From Rugamonas sp045984285 (lineage in GTDB: Bacteria; Pseudomonadota; Gammaproteobacteria; Burkholderiales; Burkholderiaceae_D): 64,000 nucleotides of DNA. The position numbers and the translations under genes are program-made. Of the stretch, positions 8,079 to 18,470 are shown in pieces; position 1 is the stretch's first letter; each line of letters opens with the position of its first letter. The stretch is from contig NZ_JBJQIK030000002.1 of NCBI RefSeq assembly GCF_045984285.3, forward strand, positions 372,001 through 436,000, in the 5' to 3' direction. The notes beneath the pieces were generated by a model. It was not told the origin of the DNA and searched no databases. It saw nothing but the letters and a program-made list of their open reading frames with translations.

Positions 8079-9479
8079 TTGAAGCTATACGAAACGCTGG
8101 CGGCTGAAATCGAAGGACTGGTGGCGCAAGGCGTATTGCGGCCTGGTGAAAAGCTGCCATCGGTGCGCGCGCAGCAGGAACGGCGCGGCGTGAGCCCGTC
8201 CACGGTGTTCCAGGCCTACTACCAGCTGGAAGCAAAAGGCGTGATCCAGTCGCGGCCCCGTTCCGGCTACTTTGTGGCCGCGCGCCGCGCGCCGCCGGAG
8301 CCGGAAGTATCGCGGCCCGACGCCGCCTCCACGGCGGTGGACGTAAGCAGCCTCGTATTCCAGGTGCTGGACGCCAGCCGCGCGCCGGGCATGGTGCCTT
8401 TCGGATCGGCTTTTCCCAGCCCCCTGCTGTTCCCGCTGGAGAAGCTGGCGCGCTCGGTCAGCAACAGCATGCGCCTCATCGACCCCTGGTCCACGGTGGC
8501 GGACCTCCCGCCCGGCAACGCCGAACTGCGGCGCCAGATCGCCTTGCGCTACCAGCTCGATGGCGCGCCGGTGGCGGCGGACGACATCATCATCACCAAT
8601 GGCGCGCTGGAAGCGCTGAACCTCTGCCTGCAGGCGGTAGCGCGGCCCGGCGACACGGTGCTGGTGGAATCCCCCAGCTTCTACGCCGCCCTGCAATCGC
8701 TGGAACGGCTCGAGCTCAAGGCAGTGGAAGTGGCCACGCATCCGCGCGAAGGCATGGACCTCGGCGCACTGGCGCAGGCGCTGGACCAGCACAAGCCCAA
8801 AGCGTGCTGGCTGATGACCAGTTTCCAGAATCCGCTGGGCAGCCTGATGCCGCCCGAGAAAAAGCAGGCCCTGGTTACGCTGCTGGCGCAGCACGGCGTG
8901 CCGCTGATCGAAGACGATGTGTACGGCGAACTGTACTTCGGCGCCCACCGTCCCGCGCTGGCCAAGCGTTACGACAGCGAAGGCATCGTCATGCACTGCA
9001 GTTCCTTCTCGAAGTGCCTGGCGCCGGGCTTCCGCGTCGGCTGGGCCGCGCCGGGCCGCTACGCGCGCGCCGTGGAGCGCCTCAAGCTGACCACCAGCCT
9101 GGCCGCCGCCATGCCCTCGCAGCTTGCGCTGGCGGACTACCTGGGGCAGGGCGGCTATGAACGCCATCTGCGGCAGTTACGGGTGGTGCTGGAACGCCAG
9201 CGCGACCGCATGCTGGACGCGATTGCCACCCATTTCCCGGCTGGCACACGCGTGACGCGGCCGCAAGGCGGCTACTTCCTGTGGGTAGAGCTGCCGGCCG
9301 GCAGCGACGCGCTGGCGCTGCATGCCCGCGCGCTGGCGGAAGGCATCAGCATCGCCCCCGGCCCCATGTTCAGCGCCAAGCGCGACTACGCCCACTGCAT
9401 CCGCCTGAACTACGGCCACCTGTGGGACGCCACCCACGAATCCGCCCTAAGCACCCTCGGCCACCTCGCCCACAGCTGA
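8079..9479 (+). CDS. MocR-type GntR regulator with aminotransferase domain
   Basis: The 466-residue protein has an N-terminal GntR winged helix (residues 1-70, ending VIQSRPRSGYFVA) fused to a class-I aminotransferase fold. The PLP lysine is K312 in SSFSKCLAPGFRVGW. MocR regulators such as PdxR and GabR use PLP or aldimines as signals to control nearby genes. This one is divergent from the cytochrome c operon. A second MocR of similar size is at 60127. The target genes are not known. Confidence 0.9.
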   Translation: MKLYETLAAEIEGLVAQGVLRPGEKLPSVRAQQERRGVSPSTVFQAYYQLEAKGVIQSRPRSGYFVAARRAPPEPEVSRPDAASTAVDVSSLVFQVLDASRAPGMVPFGSAFPSPLLFPLEKLARSVSNSMRLIDPWSTVADLPPGNAELRRQIALRYQLDGAPVAADDIIITNGALEALNLCLQAVARPGDTVLVESPSFYAALQSLERLELKAVEVATHPREGMDLGALAQALDQHKPKACWLMTSFQNPLGSLMPPEKKQALVTLLAQHGVPLIEDDVYGELYFGAHRPALAKRYDSEGIVMHCSSFSKCLAPGFRVGWAAPGRYARAVERLKLTTSLAAAMPSQLALADYLGQGGYERHLRQLRVVLERQRDRMLDAIATHFPAGTRVTRPQGGYFLWVELPAGSDALALHARALAEGISIAPGPMFSAKRDYAHCIRLNYGHLWDATHESALSTLGHLAHS

Positions 9480-9483
9480 CTTC

Positions 9484-9580
9484 GTGTCCACCCTGGGGAC
9501 AGGCACCAAAGTGGACACGGGCTGATCAGCGCCAATGCTTCAGTCCGTGTCCACATCGGTGCCTGTCCCCAGGGTGGACA
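9484..9580. repeat. Paired inverted intergenic element, copy A
   Basis: Two arms face each other: 9484-9518 and 9547-9580. Each arm starts with GTGTCCAC and ends with the inverse GTGGACA(C). The core reads GGGGACAGGCACC on the left and GGTGCCTGTCCCC on the right. It fills the gap between two convergent genes and starts 4 bases after a stop codon. The design is shared with copies at 37095, 40365 and 46611. It could act as a bidirectional terminator or be a REP-type mobile repeat. Confidence 0.8.
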
Positions 9581-9585
9581 AGGGC

Positions 9586-10248
9586 TCAGCTGTTGGCCGC
9601 GGGGCGCGGCGGGCGGGGTTTGGCGGGTTTGGGTGGGCGGATCGGGGGCAGGGTGTTGCCGAGCGCGATCCAGTGGCGGTAGATGCGCAGTGCGACCTGG
9701 GCGTCGTCGGCCGCGTAGAGCATCTGCTTGTCGCTCAGGCGCGGCGCGGCCCAGTTGGTGGTGGAGATTTTTTTCGACTTCTGCAGCGCCTGGCCGAAAT
9801 ACTTGGCCACCGCGCTCTTCGCGCCCAGGTCGTGCTTCTGGCCCGGCACCCGCAGCACCACCGACAGGTCGGCCACCTGCTGCGGCTCGATGCCCAGCTT
9901 GCTGCGCACGCGTTTCATGTCGTCGGACAGGCCAAAACCAACCTTGATGGTCGAGGGAGACTCCAGCACGGCCTTCAGCGCCGGCAGCACCGCCGAGTAG
10001 TCCGCGCCCAGCGGGAACAGCCAGGCCCTGCGCTCATCGGCCAGCTGCACCAGATGGGGACCATCCGAGCTCTGTCCCTTGACGAAAGTGGGTTTGGATT
10101 CGGTGTCGAAACCGATAACGTCGGCCGCCAGCAGCGCAGCACGCGCCTCCTCGGCCTCGGCCGCGCTTTTCACCAGCCGCACATCGGCCAGCGCAATGCC
10201 GGGATAGGGCGGCAGCGCTGGATCCTGGGCAGCGGGCATCCCGCTCAT
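9586..10248 (-). CDS. 3'-5' exonuclease, DEDD (RNase D-like) family
   Basis: The 220-residue protein carries a DEDD exonuclease fold. DTES (D48, E50) forms exo motif I, FGLSDDMKRV lies at motif II, and YAADDAQVALRIY carries the tyrosine and last aspartate of motif III (DEDDy type). There is no helicase or HRDC domain, so it is a small stand-alone nuclease rather than RNase D or PolA. Its substrate is unknown. The start codon overlaps the stop of the upstream ProQ-domain gene by 4 bases (10245-10248), so translation is probably coupled. Confidence 0.86.
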   Translation of the reverse strand: MSGMPAAQDPALPPYPGIALADVRLVKSAAEAEEARAALLAADVIGFDTESKPTFVKGQSSDGPHLVQLADERRAWLFPLGADYSAVLPALKAVLESPSTIKVGFGLSDDMKRVRSKLGIEPQQVADLSVVLRVPGQKHDLGAKSAVAKYFGQALQKSKKISTTNWAAPRLSDKQMLYAADDAQVALRIYRHWIALGNTLPPIRPPKPAKPRPPRPAANS

Positions 10249-10700
10249 TTGTTGCGGGAGAATTTGGCGGTCAGCTGTTCCAGCTTTTCCTGGCGGCGGC
10301 GGTTCGCTTCCTCGGCCGCGGCGGCGTCGCGCTCGGCTTTCTTGCGCTCGGCCTCCTTGCGGAAACGTTCCTGCAGCGTGTCCTTGGCGTGCTTGCGGTG
10401 CACATCGGTCACTTCGGCGCCCGCGCTGCCGTCCAGGTTATAGCGCACCGTGGCCTTTTCCATGGCGCGCAGATAACGCTGTGAACCGGTGTGGATGCCC
10501 AGCGCCGCGCGCATCAGCTTGCGGTCGATCTCCGGCTGCGCAGCCAGCAATTGCTTGTCGATGCCGATGGCCAGCGGCAGGCAATCGCGGAAAGCGGGGA
10601 ATTGTTGCTGCAATTGCTTGAGCAGGGAGCGGGCGCTTGGCGCTGGCGCCGTGGCGGACGGCTGGCCGTCTGCCGGCGGAGGGGTGAGGCTAGTGTTCAT
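10245..10700 (-). CDS. ProQ/FinO-domain RNA-binding protein
   Basis: The product contains a ProQ/FinO domain (LLKQLQQQFPAFRDCLPLAIGI at its start, then GSQRYLRAMEKATVRYNLDG). A highly charged helical tail follows (RFRKEAERKKAERDAAAAEEANRRR). The family binds structured sRNAs and mRNA 3' ends and acts as an RNA chaperone. I favour a start at 10700 (MNTSLTPP), giving 151 residues; 10709 and 10739 are other in-frame ATGs and none has a clear ribosome site. It overlaps the exonuclease gene, so the two RNA-related proteins are coexpressed. It diverges from a possible RNA gene and rpoD. Confidence 0.85.
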   Translation of the reverse strand: MNTSLTPPPADGQPSATAPAPSARSLLKQLQQQFPAFRDCLPLAIGIDKQLLAAQPEIDRKLMRAALGIHTGSQRYLRAMEKATVRYNLDGSAGAEVTDVHRKHAKDTLQERFRKEAERKKAERDAAAAEEANRRRQEKLEQLTAKFSRNK

Positions 10701-10780
10701 CGACTTCATAGGAAAAAGCAAGAGCCGCCAGCATACCATACCGGCGCAAGATGCCGCGTGCGAAGCGCGCCCAAACCATG

Positions 10781-10786
10781 TATAAT
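10781..10786 (+). promoter_or_regulatory. TATAAT -10 element upstream of rpoD region
   Basis: A perfect TATAAT sits 270 bases before the rpoD start and 140 bases before an intrinsic terminator. The -35 region is weak (GTGCGA at the expected spot). It probably drives a leader or small RNA ending near 10946. Confidence 0.5.
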
Positions 10787-10792
10787 GATCGA

Positions 10793-10946
10793 CGCACCAA
10801 ATGCAGGGCGGTGCAGATTCAGTTTAATAAAGAGTTGTTGACCGGGGCTTGCGGCCCTTTGTTGTTCTGCGTTTGGGCATGTGCCCTCTCTTCTATTCGC
10901 ACTGAATACATTCAACGGAAGCCGGGCCCGTACAACGGGCTTTTTT
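10793..10946 (+). ncRNA. Candidate structured leader or small RNA upstream of rpoD
   Basis: The stretch between the TATAAT at 10781 and the terminator at 10926-10946 could give a transcript of about 150 bases. It contains pairable segments: ATTCAGT (10817-10823) with ACTGAAT (10901-10907), and GTTGA near 10836 with TCAAC (10912-10916). These two pairings cross, so they exclude each other or form a pseudoknot. A small GGGC/GCCC hairpin lies at 10875-10886. I do not recognise an Rfam family, and it does not look like 6S RNA. It may be an attenuated rpoD leader. No convincing protein gene is seen in the 350-base gap. Confidence 0.4.
10926..10946 (+). terminator. Intrinsic terminator before rpoD
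   Basis: GCCCG (10926-10930) and CGGGC (10936-10940) form a stem with a TACAA loop, followed by six T. It lies upstream of rpoD, with no gene before it on this strand, so it ends either a small RNA or an attenuated leader. Confidence 0.7.
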
Positions 10947-11050
10947 CATTCCGGATGATCCCCATATACGTGCCATCGGGACCGCATTGCCGGGCCGGGT
11001 GGATTATTCACTTTGCCGTGTCCACCAGCCATGGCTCAGAGAGATATTGA

Positions 11051-13465
<2,415 letters not shown>

Positions 13466-13475
13466 GCGTCAAAGC

Positions 13476-13505
13476 AAAATGGAGGCTCCGGCCTCCATTT
13501 TTTTT
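13476..13505 (+). terminator. rpoD intrinsic terminator
   Basis: AAAATGGAGGC (13476-13486) pairs perfectly with GCCTCCATTTT (13491-13501) across a 4-base loop, and the T-run continues to 13505. It lies 11 bases after the rpoD stop. Confidence 0.92.
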
Positions 13506-13546
13506 CGCGCTGAGGCATACTGGCACTGTCGAAAGGAGGCGGGTCC

Positions 13547-13756
13547 ATGCGGTTCAACATCTACGGCAGGTTCCAGATCGAAGTGCTCCGCGAGCAGGGC
13601 GCCTGGCAGGCCTATCGCCTGGAGCCGGGCAAGCGCGGGAAGATGGACAGCGTCGTGATTCCGCCGGACCTTGGAAGCGAAGAAATCATCGTCTACCTCG
13701 ATGACATTTTCCACGAGCTGGCCGGCTTCGGCCAATCCATTGAGGTGCTGCCATGA
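13547..13756 (+). CDS. Small conserved uncharacterised protein
   Basis: This 69-residue protein (MRFNIYGRFQIEVLREQGAW...) has no signal or membrane segment. It looks like a small alpha/beta protein with an acidic tail. It resembles a family of about 70-residue proteins without known function (possibly DUF7661, which I cannot confirm). An AAAGGAGG ribosome site supports the start. Its stop codon overlaps the start of the GFA gene as ATGA, so the two are translationally coupled. Confidence 0.72.
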   Translation: MRFNIYGRFQIEVLREQGAWQAYRLEPGKRGKMDSVVIPPDLGSEEIIVYLDDIFHELAGFGQSIEVLP

Positions 13757-14148
13757 TCCTGCAAGTCGGTCCTACACGCATACTTCCCAAACACAAAGCG
13801 ACCTGCCACTGTGGAGCGGTGGAGCTGGAGTTGTCGCTGCCGGACGGGATCGTCGATCCACGCCGCTGCGATTGTTCCATCTGCCGCCGCAAGGGCGCCA
13901 TCGTGGCTTCCGTACCGCTATCCGGCATTACCATCGTCCGCGGTGCCGATGTGCTGCGGCTCTACCAGTTCAACACCGGCACGGCGAAGCACTTCTTCTG
14001 TTCCGTGTGCGGCATCTACACGCACCACCAGCGGCGGTCCAATCCGGAGCAGTACGGCTTCAACGTCGGCTGCCTGGAGGGCGTGAATCCGTTCGACCTG
14101 AAGTTTGTGCCAATCAACGACGGCGTCAATCATCCAGCGGACCGCTAA
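13753..14148 (+). CDS. GFA family (CENP-V/Gfa) zinc protein
   Basis: The 131-residue protein has the cysteine pattern of the glutathione-dependent formaldehyde-activating enzyme/CENP-V family: CHCGAVELEL, CDCSICRRKG and FFCSVCGIYTHHQ. These bind structural and substrate-site zinc. Most members have no proven substrate; Gfa itself promotes S-hydroxymethylglutathione formation. It starts inside the stop of the 69-residue gene. Full length and intact. Confidence 0.88.
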   Translation: MILQVGPTRILPKHKATCHCGAVELELSLPDGIVDPRRCDCSICRRKGAIVASVPLSGITIVRGADVLRLYQFNTGTAKHFFCSVCGIYTHHQRRSNPEQYGFNVGCLEGVNPFDLKFVPINDGVNHPADR

Positions 14149-14181
14149 ACCGGAACGGTCGTTTCGCTCCAAAAGCGAGTG

Positions 14182-15141
14182 CTATTGTGAGGACAGGTCC
14201 GCCTTCAGTTTCTTGCAAGCCTTCATACTCATTGCATTAGGGCGGTGCAGGAAGAAGGTACCGCGCGTCTCGTTGCGTTGAACTCCCAGTCCAGTCCAGT
14301 ACATAATCGCAAGGGCGCATTCGGCTTCGGGGATCAGACCGCCATAGCTGGCCCCTCTATCAGTCACCGTGAGGAACCATTCGGCGGCCTTCGCATAATC
14401 CTGCGGCACGCCCTTACCCTGAGCGTACATCCGGCCGATGGCGAACTCCGACCACTGTGACCAGCGTACTGGCCTCATTGAATCCGCATTCAAGGCGATC
14501 TCTGTGTGATACCGCGCCATTGCTTTGGCGTAGTCTTGCGGGATGCCGATGCCAAACTCGTTCATTTCGCCAAGCCTTCGGTTGGCAATCGCGGCATGTA
14601 CCCGGCTGTCGGCCACCGTTTCATAGAAATGGGCAGCCTTTGCATGATCGGCGGGTACACCGATGCCACTGTCATAGATCCTCGCGAGCGCAAAGCTTGC
14701 ATCACGATTGCCGTTGCCGGCTGCACGCTGCAACCAGTGCAATCCCTGGACAATGTCGCTGTCCATGCCTTTGCCCTCCGCATAGCGGCCTGCCAGGCGA
14801 AATTGCGCCTTCGGGTCGCCGTTTTCGGCTTCGGCGCGGATGGCATCGGAGATTCTTGCTTCCTCTTCCTCTGTGGGCGATTTTAGCGGTTCGCAGTGCG
14901 GACAGGGAGGCGCTTCGAAGAACCCGCCGAATTCCCGCAGCGCGCGTTGGGGATCGGTGTAAGGGCCGCCCTGATTCCTGATGTAGTCCAGGTTCTCGTT
15001 CAATAAATCATTCAGCCGGGCTTTGCCATCATCGGCCAGGCCTGGCGGCAATGAAGCTGGGTGAACGCCAGCAGCCCACAGCAAGCAGAGCAGGGCTATC
15101 AGGGGCCGCGTTGTTCTGTCAGGTTGATTGAGCATGCTCAT
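14182..15141 (-). CDS. Exported Sel1-repeat protein
   Basis: The 319-residue protein has a signal peptide (TRPLIALLCLLWAAGVHPA) and about five Sel1-like repeats with the form A-x-x-x-L-x-x-x-Y-x-x-G-x-G-V/I (for example YDSGIGVPADHAKAAHFYE and YAQGKGVPQDYAKAAEWF). A CPHC pair precedes the repeats. Sel1 proteins act as protein-protein scaffolds. I chose the ATG at 15141 because GCAGGAT precedes it; the longest frame begins at 15195. It is the last gene of a four-gene operon with a small membrane protein, a VOC protein and a HAF-repeat protein. Function unknown. Confidence 0.8.
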   Translation of the reverse strand: MSMLNQPDRTTRPLIALLCLLWAAGVHPASLPPGLADDGKARLNDLLNENLDYIRNQGGPYTDPQRALREFGGFFEAPPCPHCEPLKSPTEEEEARISDAIRAEAENGDPKAQFRLAGRYAEGKGMDSDIVQGLHWLQRAAGNGNRDASFALARIYDSGIGVPADHAKAAHFYETVADSRVHAAIANRRLGEMNEFGIGIPQDYAKAMARYHTEIALNADSMRPVRWSQWSEFAIGRMYAQGKGVPQDYAKAAEWFLTVTDRGASYGGLIPEAECALAIMYWTGLGVQRNETRGTFFLHRPNAMSMKACKKLKADLSSQ

Positions 15142-15163
15142 AATCCTGCATAGGGTGCTCATC

Positions 15164-15397
15164 TCAGTGCAGGTCTTGCTCCGCAGACCTGCCAAGCCGG
15201 ATTGCGATCAGGCCGAAGACGATGCTGAAGAGCAGACTGACGGTGGAGATCAAGCCCCAGAAGCGCAGATTCTGGGCGGCACGCTCGCCGGTGAAGATGC
15301 TGCCAGCTTGCAGGATGCCCATTGCGGCGTAGAGGCAAAGCAGCAGCATCAATACGGCGCCCCACCAGCTGCAGATTCTCTTTGCATTACGCGTCAT
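15164..15397 (-). CDS. Small membrane protein, two transmembrane segments
   Basis: The 77-residue product (MTRNAKRICSWWGAVLMLLL...) has two hydrophobic helices, about residues 10-27 and 45-65, with basic residues at the first turn. I do not recognise a family. The open frame extends further upstream, but the ATG at 15397 is favoured because it overlaps the end of the VOC gene by 11 bases. The remaining upstream frame is a shadow of that gene. The Sel1 gene follows 22 bases later. Confidence 0.6.
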   Translation of the reverse strand: MTRNAKRICSWWGAVLMLLLCLYAAMGILQAGSIFTGERAAQNLRFWGLISTVSLLFSIVFGLIAIRLGRSAEQDLH

Positions 15398-15908
15398 CGG
15401 TGCCGCCGCCAAGGTTGTCCGCAGGCGCATCAACAAAGAGGTGATGTGCATCATCGAACGCCCACGTGGTCTCATAGTCCACTTCAAAGAGATGCCCGTC
15501 CGGGTCCTTGAAGTAGCCAGCCACGCCCCAGTGCGTGCGTGTTGCAGGTTTGACGATGGCGCCACCCGCTGCGGCGGCTTTGGCCAGTATGCGTGGCACG
15601 TCGCCTGCTTTCCGGGCCAAGTGAATGAGTGCGATTCCGGCGAAGCCCGGTGTTATGGCATCCGGCTCCAGGGCATCTTTAGCAAGGTCGTCGCGGTTTA
15701 TCAGGCAGAGTGCATAGCCGCCCATATCGAATTTCACGAAGCCGTCATTGCTGTTTCGGGTGCGTTGCCATCCGAGTAGTTCGTAGAAGCGTGCGGATGC
15801 CTGCACATCTTTGACGCCAAGCAGAATAAGGTGCAACCGCTGGCTTGGCGCCAGGGGCTGCGCGGTTTCGGATGAAAAGATATGGCCGGGAGCTTCGTCC
15901 AGCATCAT
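15387..15908 (-). CDS. VOC family protein (glyoxalase/dioxygenase fold)
   Basis: The 173-residue cytoplasmic protein has the vicinal-oxygen-chelate fold. LHLILLGVKDVQASARFYELLGW opens it at residue 25 and YFKDPDGHLFEVDYE closes it. The H and E of the closing motif can act as metal ligands. The substrate is unknown; many relatives are resistance or isomerase enzymes. It begins 3 bases after the HAF-repeat gene ends and overlaps the small membrane gene, so it is embedded in a tight operon. Confidence 0.83.
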   Translation of the reverse strand: MMLDEAPGHIFSSETAQPLAPSQRLHLILLGVKDVQASARFYELLGWQRTRNSNDGFVKFDMGGYALCLINRDDLAKDALEPDAITPGFAGIALIHLARKAGDVPRILAKAAAAGGAIVKPATRTHWGVAGYFKDPDGHLFEVDYETTWAFDDAHHLFVDAPADNLGGGTDDA

Positions 15909-15911
15909 GGT

Positions 15912-17024
15912 TCAGGTATTCCAGAGCACTTGCTGTCGCTTGGCGCCGAACAGGCCGGCACGGTAGTCGCGCCACACGTGGTTGACGGCCCAGAGCACGA
16001 TGGGCAGGATGGTGAAGAAGGTCAGCCAGTCGACGATGCGCCATGTGCTGTCCGCTTTCGGAGCTTGCGTGGGCATGGCGAAGGCCTGGTACTTGTGGCC
16101 GGTGTAGGCGGCGCCGATGATCTTGCCGTCGTCCGTGACCTTGGTCGTCAGGTACAGGCTATTGCGGTTAGGGAGGATGCGCATCTTGCCTTGCTCGTAG
16201 ACGAAGGTGAGCGGGGCGTTGTCGCCGGAGCGGATGGTGCCGACTACCGTGCCTTCGCGGTTGATGCCGGTGGCGTAGCTGTTGCCCTTGGCGATCATGG
16301 CGCCGAGGTCGATCATGCGCTTGCCGTCGTAGAGGAAGGCGTGCCATTTGCGGTCCACGGTCTCGGAGGCGCCGACGACGATGCCCTTGTCGTTGATCGC
16401 CATCGCGGCGCTGATGCGGCCGCCCAGCGTGGGCAGTTCCACCATGCCGGTTTCAGGCTTGTAGAGGAAGGCGCGGCGGTAGCCGTCCACATTTTGCGCG
16501 GCGCCGACCACGTGGCCTGAGGAGTTGATGGCGTAGGCGTAGCTGTTCTTGCCCCCGAAGGTGCCGAGGTCTTTCATCTCCTTGCCGTTGTGGACGAAGG
16601 CGTGGAAGGTGCGGTCGTCCACGTCCGCATAGCCGGTCACGTGGCCGTCGCGGTTGATGGCGATGGCGAGGCTGCTACGGCCGCCCAGCGTGCCGAGGTC
16701 GCGCATGCCGTTTTCCTGGTCGTAGCTAAAGGCGCGCCAGGCGTTGTTGGCATTGAGCGCGCCGCCGATCACCACGCCCGCGTGGTTCACTGCGGTGGCG
16801 TAGCTGTCGCTGCCGCCCAGCGTGCCCAGCTCGATCATCTTGCCCTGGCGCGCGAGGATGGCGCGGCGGATGCCGTCGGAGTCGCGGATTTCGCCGACCA
16901 CGTCGCCAGCGATATTCACGTCCGCAGCGATGCTTTCTTCGGTCTTGCGTTCACCAAGGCCTGCCTGGGCCATGGCCGCGCCGTGCAGCAACAGGGTAAG
17001 ACTGACAGCAGCAAATGCCTTCAT
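15912..17024 (-). CDS. HAF-repeat extracellular protein with C-terminal anchor
   Basis: The 370-residue protein has a signal peptide (MKAFAAVSLTLLLHGAAMAQA). It then has about six or seven repeats of roughly 45 residues with the pattern DLGTLGG-x-S-x-A-x-AIN-x-x-G-x-VVG and an HAF triad (FHAFVH, WHAFLYD). This is the HAF family of probable extracellular repeat proteins, of unknown role. A C-terminal hydrophobic segment (WLTFFTILPIVLWAV) followed by basic residues suggests membrane anchoring. The start at 17024 is chosen for its GGGAGGAAGC ribosome site. It heads a four-gene operon. Confidence 0.8.
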   Translation of the reverse strand: MKAFAAVSLTLLLHGAAMAQAGLGERKTEESIAADVNIAGDVVGEIRDSDGIRRAILARQGKMIELGTLGGSDSYATAVNHAGVVIGGALNANNAWRAFSYDQENGMRDLGTLGGRSSLAIAINRDGHVTGYADVDDRTFHAFVHNGKEMKDLGTFGGKNSYAYAINSSGHVVGAAQNVDGYRRAFLYKPETGMVELPTLGGRISAAMAINDKGIVVGASETVDRKWHAFLYDGKRMIDLGAMIAKGNSYATGINREGTVVGTIRSGDNAPLTFVYEQGKMRILPNRNSLYLTTKVTDDGKIIGAAYTGHKYQAFAMPTQAPKADSTWRIVDWLTFFTILPIVLWAVNHVWRDYRAGLFGAKRQQVLWNT

Positions 17025-17111
17025 GCTTCCTCCCAAACAGGTCTGTTTATATTGTCCGACACTATACGTTATTATTTTGCGCATATTTCCTCACATTGTC
17101 ACGGGCTGAAT

Positions 17112-18089
17112 ATGAAGGTTTGCATTGTTGGAGCAGGCGCGATCGGCGGCTTTGTCGGCACGCGGCTCGCCGCAGCAGGGCGGGCGCAGGTCAGTGCGCT
17201 GGCACGCGGCGCCACGCTCGATGCCTTGCGCACGCATGGCTGGCGTTTGCGGATGGACGATGGCATGGTGGCCGCGCCGCTGGCTGCAGCATCGGCGAGC
17301 GCCGCGGAGCTGGGCCCGCAGGACCTGGTAGTCATCGCCGTGAAAGGGCCGGCGCTCGGCGCCATTGCGCAGGCGATAGCGCCGCTGCTCGGCGAGCACA
17401 CGGTGGTGCTGCCGGCCATGAACGGCGTGCCGTGGTGGTTCGGCAGTGGCGCCGCCGGCTTGCCGGGCGGCCCGCTGGACAGCGTGGATCCGGGCGGGCG
17501 CATCGGCGCCGCCATCCCTTACCAGCGCGTGCTGGGCTGCGTGGTGCATGCTTCGGCCTCGGTGGCCGAGCCGGGACTGGTGCAGCACAAGATGGGCAAG
17601 GGACTGATCGTCGGTGAGCCGGAAGGCGGCGCGTCCGCACGCTCGCGCGAGGTGGCGGACCTGCTGTCGCATGCAGGTTTCGAGGTCACGCTGTCGCCGC
17701 GCATCCGCTACGACATCTGGTACAAGCTGTGGGGGAATATGACGATCAACCCGGTCTCGGCGATGACGGGCGCCACGGCCGACAAGCTGCTGGACGATCC
17801 GCTGGTCAGCGGTTTCTGCCTCGCTGCGATGCGCGAGGCCGCCGCCATCGGCCAGCGCATCGGCTGCGGGATCAGTGAAACGCCTGAGGACCGCCAGCTC
17901 GTTACGCGCAAGCTGGGTGCCTTCAAAACCTCCATGCTGCAGGATGTCGAAGCGGGGCGGCCCATCGAGCTGGATAGCATCGTCGGTGCGGCGCGCGAGA
18001 TCGGCCAGCGCGTTGGCGTGCCAACCCCGAATATTGACGCACTGCTTGGGCTCACACGCCTGTTCGCCCGCATGCGCGGCCTGTATTAA
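17112..18089 (+). CDS. panE: 2-dehydropantoate 2-reductase family protein
   Basis: The 325-residue protein has the NADPH-binding Rossmann start KVCIVGAGAIGGFVGTRLA. It also has the ApbA/PanE C-terminal helical domain with YKLWGNMTINPVSAMTG, holding the catalytic lysine and asparagine. PanE reduces ketopantoate to pantoate in coenzyme A synthesis, but many paralogues act on other keto acids, so the symbol is tentative. The start at 17112 begins the Rossmann fold exactly; the longer open frame upstream is antisense to the HAF gene. Its stop overlaps that of the convergent phnA by 4 bases. Confidence 0.85.
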   Translation: MKVCIVGAGAIGGFVGTRLAAAGRAQVSALARGATLDALRTHGWRLRMDDGMVAAPLAAASASAAELGPQDLVVIAVKGPALGAIAQAIAPLLGEHTVVLPAMNGVPWWFGSGAAGLPGGPLDSVDPGGRIGAAIPYQRVLGCVVHASASVAEPGLVQHKMGKGLIVGEPEGGASARSREVADLLSHAGFEVTLSPRIRYDIWYKLWGNMTINPVSAMTGATADKLLDDPLVSGFCLAAMREAAAIGQRIGCGISETPEDRQLVTRKLGAFKTSMLQDVEAGRPIELDSIVGAAREIGQRVGVPTPNIDALLGLTRLFARMRGLY

Positions 18090-18424
18090 ACCTTGCGCAC
18101 GAATTCGGATTTGAGGCTCATGGCGCCGAAGCCGTCGATCTTGCAGTCGATATCGTGGTCGCTATCCACCAGGCGAATGTTCTTGACCTTGGTGCCCTGC
18201 TTGATCACGCCGCCGGAGCCTTTCGGTTTCAGGTCCTTGATGACGGTGACGGTATCGCCATCCTGCAGCACGTTGCCGGCGGCGTCCTTGTAGACGCGGG
18301 CCGCGTCGGCAGCTTCGGAGGACACAGCGCTCCATTCGTGCGCGCATTCGGGGCAGATGTAGTTGCCGCCGTCCTCATAGGTGAATTCAGACTGGCATTG
18401 AGGGCAGGGTGGCAGGGAGCTCAT
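18086..18424 (-). CDS. phnA: PhnA-type zinc-ribbon protein
   Basis: The 112-residue protein has an N-terminal zinc ribbon (C7, C10, C24, C27) and the conserved C-terminal PhnA core (DGDTVTVIKDLKPKGSGG, then HDIDCKIDGFGAMSLKSEFVRKV). Despite the name it is not phosphonoacetate hydrolase, and the family function is unclear. Its stop codon overlaps the panE stop as TTAA. Intact. Confidence 0.9.
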   Translation of the reverse strand: MSSLPPCPQCQSEFTYEDGGNYICPECAHEWSAVSSEAADAARVYKDAAGNVLQDGDTVTVIKDLKPKGSGGVIKQGTKVKNIRLVDSDHDIDCKIDGFGAMSLKSEFVRKV

Positions 18425-18470
18425 AAGAATAACAATTCAGGAAAAACCGGAAGTATACAGGGAGAGCGGC

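Noticed and set aside
10781..10946. 6S RNA
   Set aside because: No long closing stem with a central bubble could be drawn; only short pairings were found.
10751..11050. 99-residue forward frame between the ProQ-domain gene and rpoD
   Set aside because: No ribosome site, runs through a terminator, and reads as random sequence; an RNA or leader is more likely.
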